Source: Ignavibacteriales bacterium
Lineage (GTDB): Bacteria > Bacteroidota > Ignavibacteria > Ignavibacteriales > Melioribacteraceae
Length of the DNA: 6,218 nucleotides
Reading direction: 5' to 3'
Assembly (NCBI GenBank): GCA_007280825.1
Contig: QYQI01000146.1
Location: 1 to 6,218, forward strand
In this document: piece after piece, positions 1 to 6,177 of the stretch
How positions within the stretch are numbered: position 1 is the stretch's first letter
Layout: each line of letters opens with the position of its first letter
Notes under the pieces: generated by a model
The model's database searches: none
Told to the model about the DNA's origin: nothing
Seen by the model: only the letters and a program-made list of their open reading frames with translations
Translations under genes and position numbers: made by a program

Positions 1-1
1 A

Positions 2-181
2 TTAAGAGCTATGACGAAAAAACTAATCCCAAGTAAAATAATTCACATAAAAAGGAAGAAAATGATGGAAAATATAATAATAGGAGGCAGAAAATTATTA
101 AATGAAGAAAATTATTTAAAAATTGAGAAAACAATCAAGGAATTTGGCAATTTAAAAGGTGTACTTGATATAAGGGTTTAG
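2..181 (+). CDS. Unidentified reading frame open at the left edge (3' end of an upstream gene, or a 39-residue small protein)
   Basis: This frame is open from base 2 to a TAG at 179-181. If it runs in from the left it contributes 59 residues, lysine-rich and ending in GVLDIRV. An alternative is a small gene starting at ATG 62, which is preceded at 52-58 by AAGGAAG, the best Shine-Dalgarno-like sequence in the window, with about 5 bases of spacing; this gives 39 residues beginning MMENIIIGGRK. I recognise no family. It stops 27 bases before the pseB start on the same strand, so it could be the previous operon member. A competing possibility is that the upstream gene ends in another frame at the TAA at 34-36. 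The composition (AT-rich, no Cys or Trp) decides nothing. Confidence 0.3.
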   Translation, partial: LRAMTKKLIPSKIIHIKRKKMMENIIIGGRKLLNEENYLKIEKTIKEFGNLKGVLDIRV

Positions 182-208
182 TTATGAGAACTAATATCTA
201 ATTTATAT

Positions 209-1207
209 ATGCTAAAAAACAGAAATATTTTAATAACCGGAGGTCCCGGATCGTTTGGAAAAACATTTGTTCCTATGACTCTAAAGAAGTACAATCCCAA
301 AAAATTAATTATATATTCACGGGATGAAATGAAACAATGGGAAATGGCCGAATCTTATAAGAATGATTCCAGGGTAAAGTTCATTATTGGTGATGTGCGT
401 GATAAGGAAAAGATTGACAGAGCGCTGGATGGGATAGACTATGTAGTGCATGCTGCCGCGACAAAAATTGTTCCCATTGCAGAGTATAATCCCTTTGAAT
501 GCGTTAAAACAAATATCATTGGAGCAATGAATGTAATTAATGCTTGCATTGATAAGCGTATTAAACGAGTTGTAGCATTATCAACAGATAAAGCAAGTAA
601 TCCAATAAATTTATATGGTGCAACAAAACTTGCCTCAGATAAACTCTTTATCGCCAGTAACTCATTTACTGATGAACATAACACAAATTTTGCGGTAGTT
701 CGTTATGGAAATGTAATGGGTTCTAGAGGATCAATAATTCCTTTCTTTTTTTCCCAAAAGAGTACAGGAGTTATCCCAATTACAGATCAAAGAATGACCC
801 GGTTTATGATTACTTTAGAACAAGGAGTTAAACTTGTTTGGCATGCGTTTGACGACATGCATGGAGGTGAAATTTATGTTAAAAAAATTCCATCAATGTT
901 CGTAACTGATATTGCCAAGGCAGTTGCACCTAGCGCAAAGCAAGAAATAATTGGAATCAGACCGGGCGAAAAAATTCATGAACAAATGATTGGTCTTGAG
1001 GATGCACCTTATACTTATGAATATGGAAGTTACTATAAAATTCTTCCTGCCATTAATAATTGGGCTGAGAATAAGAATAAAATCAAAAAAGGGAAAAAAG
1101 TAAATAGTGATTTTAGTTATACCTCAGATACCAACAAAGAATGGATGTCAATTGAGGCTCTAACTAAATGGATTTCAAAAAATTCAGTTCCATTAAATCT
1201 CATTTAG
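209..1207 (+). CDS. pseB: PseB-type UDP-N-acetylglucosamine 4,6-dehydratase (inverting)
   Basis: A cytoplasmic extended short-chain dehydrogenase of 332 residues, the usual PseB length. In this family the enzyme uses bound NADP(H) to dehydrate UDP-GlcNAc at C4/C6 and invert C5, giving UDP-2-acetamido-2,6-dideoxy-beta-L-arabino-hexos-4-ulose, the first step to pseudaminic acid. Visible motifs: nucleotide-binding loop TGGPGSFGK at 10-18 (the family usually has TGGTGSFG, so Pro13 is a small deviation), SRDEMKQWEM at 37-46, GDVRD at 61-65, HAAATKIVP at 81-89, STDKASNPINLYGATK at 125-140 holding the catalytic Asp127-Lys128 and Tyr136/Lys140, RYGNVMGSRGS at 165-175, and IRPGEKIHEQMIG at 250-262. 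The start is the ATG that puts the first beta strand just ahead of the glycine loop; no clear ribosome-binding site precedes it. It is the first complete gene of a five-gene run. The pseudaminate aminotransferase PseC, which normally sits beside pseB, does not follow, so the 4-keto sugar may go elsewhere. CapE/FnlA-type paralogues are related, but the DEMKQWEM and HAAATKIVP stretches favour PseB. Confidence 0.93.
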   Translation: MLKNRNILITGGPGSFGKTFVPMTLKKYNPKKLIIYSRDEMKQWEMAESYKNDSRVKFIIGDVRDKEKIDRALDGIDYVVHAAATKIVPIAEYNPFECVKTNIIGAMNVINACIDKRIKRVVALSTDKASNPINLYGATKLASDKLFIASNSFTDEHNTNFAVVRYGNVMGSRGSIIPFFFSQKSTGVIPITDQRMTRFMITLEQGVKLVWHAFDDMHGGEIYVKKIPSMFVTDIAKAVAPSAKQEIIGIRPGEKIHEQMIGLEDAPYTYEYGSYYKILPAINNWAENKNKIKKGKKVNSDFSYTSDTNKEWMSIEALTKWISKNSVPLNLI

Positions 1208-1252
1208 GGAAAAAATAAGGGAAAGGCTGATCGTACAATATCCATTTCACCA

Positions 1253-2176
1253 ATGAGAAGAAGTATTTTAATTACAGGAGGTTCTGGTTTACTTGCGCTC
1301 AACTGGGCTTTAACCTTTAGGGAAAAATATAATATTATTTTGGGGATCCATAAAAGAAAAGTGGAATTGAAGGATGTTACCACCATGTCATTAAACCTTG
1401 AATCACTGGATGCTCTTGTTGCAACTATCCGGGAGACTAACCCTTATTTGATTATTCACACGGCAAGCCTTACCAATGTTGAAGAATGTGAAGATAATCT
1501 TGCATTAGCCTATCATGTTCATGTAAATTTAACTAAAAATGTTGCTGAAGCTGCGGCTTTTCATGGAACAAAGTTCATTCATATTTCGACCGATCATTTT
1601 TTCAAGGGCGATATACCTTATGTAAATGAAAATGAAAATTATGCACCACTAAATGTGTACGCATATACAAAAGCAGAGGCTGAAAAGGCTGTTCAGGGGA
1701 TAAATTTTAATTCCCTTATTATCAGAACAAATTTTTTTGCCTGGGGCCCAAGTTATAGAAGATCTTTTAGTGATTTTGTTATCTATTCTCTGAGAGCTAA
1801 CAAAAAGATAACTCTTTTTTCTGACGTTTTTTTTACTCCTATTATTTCAGAGAAATTAATAAAAATTGTGCACGAGCTTTCAGATTTACAGGCAAAAGGT
1901 ATTTTTAATGTGGTTGGAGATGAACGAATATCCAAATATGAATTTGGACTCCGGATTGCAAAATATTTCAACTTAGATAGCAGCTTGATAAGTGACGGAT
2001 CAATGACATCAAATACTACCCTGGTTAAAAGACCACTTGATATGAGTCTTTCAAATAAAAAAACTACAGATTTTATTGGAAAAAAAATTGGCAACGTAGA
2101 TGAATTTATACTTAGACTTTTGGAACAGGAGGAAAAAGGGATTACAAAAGAAATTAATAATATTGCTTCGAATTGA
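1253..2176 (+). CDS. RmlD-like extended SDR oxidoreductase (nucleotide-sugar 4-keto reductase type)
   Basis: A protein of 307 residues resembling dTDP-4-dehydrorhamnose reductase (RmlD), which reduces a 4-keto nucleotide sugar with NAD(P)H in the cytoplasm. Motifs: glycine loop TGGSGLLALN at 8-17, in which the last loop glycine is Ala15; HTASLTNVEECE at 69-80; STDHFFKGD at 112-120, corresponding to the STDYVFdG segment of RmlD; YAYTK at 136-140 giving the Tyr136-x3-Lys140 catalytic pair; RTNFFAWG at 158-165; and RPLDMSLSNKK at 260-270, the substrate-loop segment typical of the family. The 45-base gap after pseB holds a purine-rich run (about 1216-1227), but it is too far from the start to act as an ordinary ribosome-binding site. 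In this context it probably reduces the PseB product or a later keto intermediate; this is inference from neighbours. It is not assigned as rmlD because no rmlA, rmlB or rmlC is present. The class is firm, the substrate unknown. Confidence 0.85.
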   Translation: MRRSILITGGSGLLALNWALTFREKYNIILGIHKRKVELKDVTTMSLNLESLDALVATIRETNPYLIIHTASLTNVEECEDNLALAYHVHVNLTKNVAEAAAFHGTKFIHISTDHFFKGDIPYVNENENYAPLNVYAYTKAEAEKAVQGINFNSLIIRTNFFAWGPSYRRSFSDFVIYSLRANKKITLFSDVFFTPIISEKLIKIVHELSDLQAKGIFNVVGDERISKYEFGLRIAKYFNLDSSLISDGSMTSNTTLVKRPLDMSLSNKKTTDFIGKKIGNVDEFILRLLEQEEKGITKEINNIASN

Positions 2177-2256
2177 CAACTCCATCCGGCAATACTATAA
2201 CCACTGAACACATAAAAATTTTCAAAGCAACAAGTCGGGTAATAATCTAAAAAAAT

Positions 2257-3204
2257 ATGATAAAAAGATACAAAGTGGCTTTTATCGGTGGCGGTTATAT
2301 GGCAACCGAGCATCTAAAGGCGTTTAAAAGCATCCCCGGTGTTCAACTCGCCGGGATTTACGATCTTATACGTTCGCAATCTGAATCTGTTGCGCTTGAA
2401 TATGGCATAACAAAAGTTTGTGACAGCATTGAAGAACTGTATCTAAGCACCCGGGCAGATCTCGTGGTGATAGCAGTATCCGAATTATCCACCTGTGAGG
2501 TTGTTTTGAAGGTTTTTGAATTTCCCTGGATTTGTCTTATTGAAAAACCTGTTGGATACAATTTTGAAGATGCTCAGCAGATTGCTATTGAAAGAAAAGC
2601 AAGAAATCGGGATGCCTATATTGCTCTCAATCGTCGTCATTACTCCAGTACCCGTCATGTAGTTGAAGCGCTTGAAAAACATGAGGGGAAAAGGTTGGTT
2701 CATGTTTATGACCAAGAGAATCCCCGCGTGGGACTGGCAGGGGGCAAGCCAAGTTTGGTCGTTGATCATTGGATGTATGCTAACTCTATTCATGTCATCG
2801 ATTATTTTAACATTCTGTGTCGTGGAGATTTAGTATCTGTTGAGAATATAATAAAATGGGAACCAGGTATCCCCTGTTTTGTATTGTCGAAGTTGTCCTA
2901 TACCTCTGGCGACATTGGGATTTACGAGGCAATATGGGAAGGACCTGGTCCCTGGGCGGTAACAGTTACCACTCACTCACGTCGCTGGGAACTTCGTCCG
3001 CTGGAACAAGCTTTCACACAGAAGTATAAATCCCGTAAAAACGAACCTGTACAAGTTCATCCTTGGGATATACAATTCAAACCGGGATTACGGCTTCAGG
3101 CAGAAGAGGCATTAAAAGCAGTTAGGGGTGAACCAAATAAACTTCCCAAACTTGAGGATGGATTAAGAGGTATGAACTTAATAAAGCAAATCTATGGCAT
3201 ATAG
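2257..3204 (+). CDS. Gfo/Idh/MocA-family oxidoreductase (first of a pair)
   Basis: A protein of 315 residues. The N-terminal half (about 1-120) is a Rossmann NAD(P) domain: VAFIGGGYMATEHLKAF at 7-23 is the dinucleotide loop, DLVVIAVSE is at 68-76, and IEKPVGYNFEDA at 95-106 carries the family EKP motif with Lys97. The C-terminal half holds ALNRRHYSST at 123-132 and NSIHVIDYF at 176-184 with the expected His179. The Asp normally four residues before that His (DxxxH) is Ala175 here. Family members oxidise or reduce sugar carbons; in sugar loci they often make 3-keto or deoxy intermediates on nucleotide sugars. An 80-base gap separates it from the SDR, and its stop overlaps the next gene by 11 bases, suggesting coupled translation with its partner. 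Base composition differs from its neighbours: hand-counted 60-base lines at 2281, 2341 and 2941 give 48, 45 and 62 percent GC, against 20-32 percent for lines in the next gene. This suggests separate acquisition. The substrate cannot be told. Confidence 0.85.
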   Translation: MIKRYKVAFIGGGYMATEHLKAFKSIPGVQLAGIYDLIRSQSESVALEYGITKVCDSIEELYLSTRADLVVIAVSELSTCEVVLKVFEFPWICLIEKPVGYNFEDAQQIAIERKARNRDAYIALNRRHYSSTRHVVEALEKHEGKRLVHVYDQENPRVGLAGGKPSLVVDHWMYANSIHVIDYFNILCRGDLVSVENIIKWEPGIPCFVLSKLSYTSGDIGIYEAIWEGPGPWAVTVTTHSRRWELRPLEQAFTQKYKSRKNEPVQVHPWDIQFKPGLRLQAEEALKAVRGEPNKLPKLEDGLRGMNLIKQIYGI

Positions 3205-4141
3205 AATTGCAATTGCCGGAGCAGGTCAGCTTGGTTCACGCTATTTGCAAGGACTTGCTTTCTTTGAAAGTCCATTGGAAATAACTGTTTTCGACATTTC
3301 AAAAGAATCTTTAGGTATTGCAAAACAACGCTATCTCGAATGCAATAATAAAGACCATGAAGTAGTCTATACGACCAACATTGAGCAAATACCATCTACC
3401 TTGGATATGGTAATTGTTGCCACAACTGCTGATGTTAGGCCAATAATTGTTAAAAGCATAAACAGAATTTCTAAGGTGAAGTACTGGATTCTGGAGAAAG
3501 TAGTTGCACAAAGCAATTTTGAACTAATAGAAATTAAAAATACTATTGAATCTACAATTCCTGTTTGGGTAAATACACCAAGGTATTTAATGCCATTGTA
3601 CAAAAATTTTAAGGAAAATTTTGCGCATTCAAGACCAATTAAAATGACTATTACCGGTGTAAAAGGATTAGCATGTAACTCTATTCATTATATTGATTTT
3701 GTCTCCAGATGGAATAAATCACAAGTTAAGAACATAGATATTTCAGAACTTGATAAAAAATGGAAACCTGCTAAGCGAAATGGATTTTTCGAGGTTGATG
3801 GAAAGATATCTATCACATTTGACGATGGATCACAACTTGTATTAACCACAAGTAATTTAAATACCACATATAAAATTACTATTGAAATTGATCATGAATT
3901 ATGGAAAGTTTTTGAATCAGACGGTTTTGCAGAAAATAATGAAGGTAAAATTATCTCTGGTGAATTCTTGTTACAAAGTCAAATCACTGGCCCCTTGTTG
4001 AATATAATTTTTAATGATGGAAAATGTGATTTACCCACTCTTGACGAGTCAATAGCGCAACATATTCCTTTTATTGAATCATTAATTACGCACTGGAATC
4101 AATATATGCCGGAAGAAATATCTCGTTTGCCTATTACATAA
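3194..4141 (+). CDS. Divergent Gfo/Idh/MocA-like oxidoreductase (second of the pair)
   Basis: A protein of 315 residues whose ATG lies inside the last codons of the previous gene (11-base overlap, different frame). The N-terminal dinucleotide fold is clear: RIAIAGAGQLGSRYLQGL at 4-21, then TVFDIS at 31-36 with an Asp at the end of beta-2 (often linked to NAD preference), and DMVIVATTAD at 71-80. The usual EKP motif reads EKV at 101-103, in WILEKVVAQS. NTPRYLMPLYKNF at 127-139 and NSIHYIDFVSRW at 162-173 follow; His165 is kept, but the Asp expected at -4 is Cys161. The NSIHxID segment is shared with the preceding protein, so they are likely distant relatives working on the same sugar, although overall similarity looks low. 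The role is inferred from context: keto/hydroxy interconversion on an activated or free amino sugar. Altered catalytic residues leave open a different reaction or a non-catalytic partner. The gene is markedly AT-rich. It is followed by a 79-base gap with no convincing terminator. Confidence 0.8.
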   Translation: MAYRIAIAGAGQLGSRYLQGLAFFESPLEITVFDISKESLGIAKQRYLECNNKDHEVVYTTNIEQIPSTLDMVIVATTADVRPIIVKSINRISKVKYWILEKVVAQSNFELIEIKNTIESTIPVWVNTPRYLMPLYKNFKENFAHSRPIKMTITGVKGLACNSIHYIDFVSRWNKSQVKNIDISELDKKWKPAKRNGFFEVDGKISITFDDGSQLVLTTSNLNTTYKITIEIDHELWKVFESDGFAENNEGKIISGEFLLQSQITGPLLNIIFNDGKCDLPTLDESIAQHIPFIESLITHWNQYMPEEISRLPIT

Positions 4142-4220
4142 TTACCGGTTCATCTCCGTATTGTTGCAGCTATTAATGACATCACATAAAAAATCAGCAT
4201 CTGCTAATTGAAAATAAACA

Positions 4221-5270
4221 ATGACAATAAAAAGTAAAACCTGGCAAAAGGCAATATTATCAAACAATGCCTCAATTGAAGATGCAGTTATTAATTTGAA
4301 TAATTCATCCTTAAAGATAATATTGGTTGTTAATAAAAATAATAAATTTGAAGGCACTATTACAGATGGAGATATTCGCCGCGGTTTATTAAAAGGTTTG
4401 AATCTTAAAAGTCCTATCAACAGTATAATCCATAGGAAAGCCTTAGTTGTCCCTCCGACAATTATACAAGACTCAGTTAAGCAGTTGATGGTTACAAATA
4501 AAATTCAACAGATACCTATATTGGATAATGACAAAAATATAATTGGATTATATTTATGGGGCGATTTAAGTATACCGGTTTATCATTCAAATTTAATGGT
4601 AATCATGGCGGGAGGATTGGGTAAACGGCTTTTACCTCACACGAATAATTGTCCAAAGCCTATGCTTAAAATATCAGGTAAACCCATGCTGGAGCATATT
4701 ATAATTCGTGCTAAACAGGAAGGGTTCATAAATATTGTTTTGGCTATTAATCATCTAGGTAATTTAATTGAGGATTATTTTGGAAATGGGGAACGGTTTG
4801 GAGTAAATATTAAATATTTAAAGGAAAAGTCACCAATGGGTACAGCAGGTGCTTTAAGCCTTTTAAACCCTTTTCCTGAAGAATCTTTTATAGTCACAAA
4901 TGGTGATGTAATAACAGATTTAAATTATGCTGAAATATTAAATTTTCACGAATATCAGGATGCATATGCTACAATGGCTGTTAAACTTCATGAATGGCAG
5001 CATCCTTTCGGCATAGTAAGTACAGATGGTTTTAAAATTGTTGGATATGAGGAGAAACCAATCACACGACGTTATATTAATGCAGGCATTTATGTTTTGA
5101 AATCAGATAGTCTAAAAATGATTTCAAATAAAAAACCATGCGATATGCCGGATATTTTTGAAAAACTTAGATTTAATTCAAAAAGAATATTAGCATATCC
5201 TATACATGAACCCTGGCATGATGTTGGAAAAGCAGAGGATTTACAAAAAATAAACGAATCTACTAAATGA
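4221..5270 (+). CDS. CBS-domain sugar-1-phosphate nucleotidyltransferase (PtmE-like)
   Basis: A protein of 349 residues in two parts. Residues about 8-120 form a pair of CBS domains, with TDGDIRRGL at 48-56 as the typical CBS end motif and a second repeat over about 72-118. Residues about 124-349 form an NTP_transferase catalytic domain: VIMAGGLGKRLLPHT at 127-141 is the nucleotide-binding loop, CPKPML at 144-149, MGTAGAL at 206-212, TNGDV at 226-230 with metal-binding Asp229, EEKP at 277-280, INAGIYVL at 286-293, and PWHDVGKAEDL at 331-341 with the second metal Asp334. The family joins a sugar-1-phosphate and an NTP to give an NDP-sugar and pyrophosphate. The CBS-plus-transferase layout matches PtmE, the glucosamine-1-phosphate guanylyltransferase of Campylobacter legionaminic acid synthesis, so a GDP-amino sugar is a possible product, but base specificity cannot be read from the sequence. 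CBS pairs usually bind adenosyl nucleotides, suggesting allosteric control. It is the last intact gene of the run, and no terminator is seen after the TGA. Confidence 0.88.
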   Translation: MTIKSKTWQKAILSNNASIEDAVINLNNSSLKIILVVNKNNKFEGTITDGDIRRGLLKGLNLKSPINSIIHRKALVVPPTIIQDSVKQLMVTNKIQQIPILDNDKNIIGLYLWGDLSIPVYHSNLMVIMAGGLGKRLLPHTNNCPKPMLKISGKPMLEHIIIRAKQEGFINIVLAINHLGNLIEDYFGNGERFGVNIKYLKEKSPMGTAGALSLLNPFPEESFIVTNGDVITDLNYAEILNFHEYQDAYATMAVKLHEWQHPFGIVSTDGFKIVGYEEKPITRRYINAGIYVLKSDSLKMISNKKPCDMPDIFEKLRFNSKRILAYPIHEPWHDVGKAEDLQKINESTK

Positions 5271-5284
5271 TAACGCATTTTAAT

Positions 5285-5377
5285 GGTTCTTCACAATAAT
5301 CCGTACTTATAGATATATTTGAATGATAAATTTGATGTCCAATGAGTACAAGTTTGTTGCATCATGCTTTTGACTGA
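5285..5377 (+). pseudogene. ISL3-family insertion sequence left-end remnant with the first 11 codons of its transposase
   Basis: ATG at 5342 encodes MSTSLLHHAFD and then a TGA at 5375-5377. MSTSLLYHAFG is, from recall, the characteristic N-terminus of one large clade of ISL3-family transposases (full length roughly 400-550 residues), and nine of the first ten residues agree. About 57 bases upstream, 5285-5308 begins GGTTCTTCACAATAATCC, which resembles the GG-TCTTC type of terminal inverted repeat in that family, and the spacing from repeat to start codon suits an IS left end. After Asp11 no frame continues into ISL3-like sequence, so the element is cut at about 5372-5378 by deletion or by later insertion. 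The short match means chance agreement cannot be fully excluded. Confidence 0.55.
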
Positions 5378-5501
5378 TCTTCTACAGTTGCGACGAGCCA
5401 TCGAATTGCAAATAGTTGATATCCAGGATGATGTGTTTTAAAAAACGGTATTTTTGTAAAAATGCGGTGGTATTAACAATTTCAATAAAGTTATTAACAA
5501 A

Positions 5502-5533
5502 TTGAAATACAGATATAATAGTGATTATATTTG
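5502..5533 (+). promoter_or_regulatory. Possible Bacteroidota-type promoter for the IS1634-family transposase
   Basis: TATATTTG at 5526-5533 fits the Bacteroidota -7 consensus TAnnTTTG, and a TTG at 5502-5504 lies 21 bases upstream, within the range described for the -33 TTTG box. It sits 22 bases before the transposase ATG. An overlapping sigma70-like TATAAT at 5514-5519 is the competing reading, but it has only a weak TTATTA -35 candidate at 17 bases. This is a motif match only, in AT-rich DNA. Confidence 0.3.
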
Positions 5534-5555
5534 GGGTGTCACAATATTGATCATT

Positions 5556-6177
5556 ATGTTTGTACGAACCAAACGGACCGGAAAAAACGAGTACCTTCAG
5601 ATTGTTCAAAACTATCGCGAAGGGTACAAAACCAAGCAACACATCATTGGTAACCTTGGCCGCGTAGACGAAGTGGCCGGAAGCAAAGATATCGATACCC
5701 TGATCTCCAAACTGTCCAATTATTCCAAAGAAACATTGATGGTTTTAAACGGGCAAAGCAAAATCGACGCCCATAGTATCTCTATTGGACCTGCTTTGAT
5801 CTTTGAACGGTTATGGAATGAACTGGGGTTGCCCTCCATCATCCAGGGAATGACCGACGGGCGGAAATTTTCATTTGATATGGAACGGGCCATCTTTCTT
5901 ACCGTATTGAATCGTTTGTTTGTCAGTGGCAGTGATCGTTCCTGCGAACAGTGGAAAAAGCATTATCGAATCGAGGGAACGGAATCTTTGGCCTTGCATC
6001 ACCTCTACCGGGCCATGGGGTTTTTGGGAACAGAACTGCCGGACCAACGGGGCGCAACTCCATTTTCTCCCCGTTGCAATAAAGACCGTATTGAAGAACG
6101 CCTGTTTGAATGTCGCAAGGATCTGTTCAGCGGACTGGATCTGGTTTTCTTTGATACGACCTCGATCAATTTTGAAG
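5556..6177 (+). CDS. IS1634-family (IS4-like DDE) transposase, N-terminal part, cut by the contig end
   Basis: The frame starts at ATG 5556 with MFVRTKRTGKNEYLQIVQNYREG, the typical opening of IS1634-family transposases, followed by KTKQHIIGNLGRVDEV at 26-40. ALIFERLWNELGLPSII at 80-96 and DMERAIFLTVLNRLFVSGSDR at 108-128 match the predicted N-terminal helical region. DLVFFDTTSINFE at 195-207 carries Asp200, expected to be the first catalytic Asp of the DDE triad in the DxTS motif. Family members are usually around 550-600 residues, so only about the first third is present; the other catalytic residues and the right end lie beyond the window. The frame stays open to 6218, but residues from about 208 on (VPYTHLRSHETPE) are translated adapter, not protein. 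GC is far higher than in the sugar genes (50 and 63 percent in the lines at 5821 and 6001), consistent with an acquired element. No Shine-Dalgarno is seen. Confidence 0.88.

Larger units (their letters stand above)
5271..5555. other. Gene-free junction between the sugar operon and the IS transposase
   Basis: These 285 bases hold no intact gene. From left to right there is a short operon tail without a visible terminator hairpin, an apparent ISL3-family left end (5285-5377), about 95 bases of unassigned AT-rich sequence with a small palindrome (attttt/aaaaat arms at 5450-5455 and 5458-5463), a repeated 9-mer tattaacaa (5471-5479 and 5492-5500), and a possible promoter before the transposase start at 5556. 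The left end of the IS1634-family element must lie somewhere in here, but it cannot be placed because the matching right end is outside the window. A minus-strand frame covering 5382-5642 overlaps the transposase start and has no recognisable protein features. Confidence 0.7.
5378..6177 (+). mobile_element. IS1634-family insertion sequence, partial (left end not defined)
   Basis: The element is recognised from its transposase. Its left boundary lies somewhere between the ISL3 remnant and the transposase ATG; the start given here is the widest possible limit, chosen because ISL3 similarity stops there. The right part is missing because the assembled sequence ends inside the element, as often happens when an IS is present in several copies. 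Family members have terminal inverted repeats and can leave unusually long target duplications; neither can be checked here. Confidence 0.5.

Noticed and set aside
209..1207. CapE/FnlA-type (UDP-L-FucNAc pathway) identity for the dehydratase
   Set aside because: The DEMKQWEM and HAAATKIVP segments and the C-terminus fit PseB better, and no CapF- or CapG-like partner follows.
1253..2176. Assignment of the SDR as rmlD of a dTDP-rhamnose pathway
   Set aside because: No rmlA, rmlB or rmlC is nearby, and the upstream dehydratase is the UDP-GlcNAc type, so the substrate is more likely a UDP- or other amino sugar.
1783..2313. Long minus-strand frame (176 residues) opposite the SDR and the first Gfo/Idh gene
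   Set aside because: It lies antisense to the end of a clearly recognised SDR and the start of a Gfo/Idh gene; the composition is Ser/Phe-rich antisense and no domain is visible.
5271..5284. Terminator directly after the CBS-nucleotidyltransferase
   Set aside because: No GC-rich stem followed by a T run could be found in the first bases after the stop.
5382..5642. Minus-strand 86-residue frame across the junction region
   Set aside because: It overlaps the transposase N-terminus in antisense, has no recognisable motif and no start signal.
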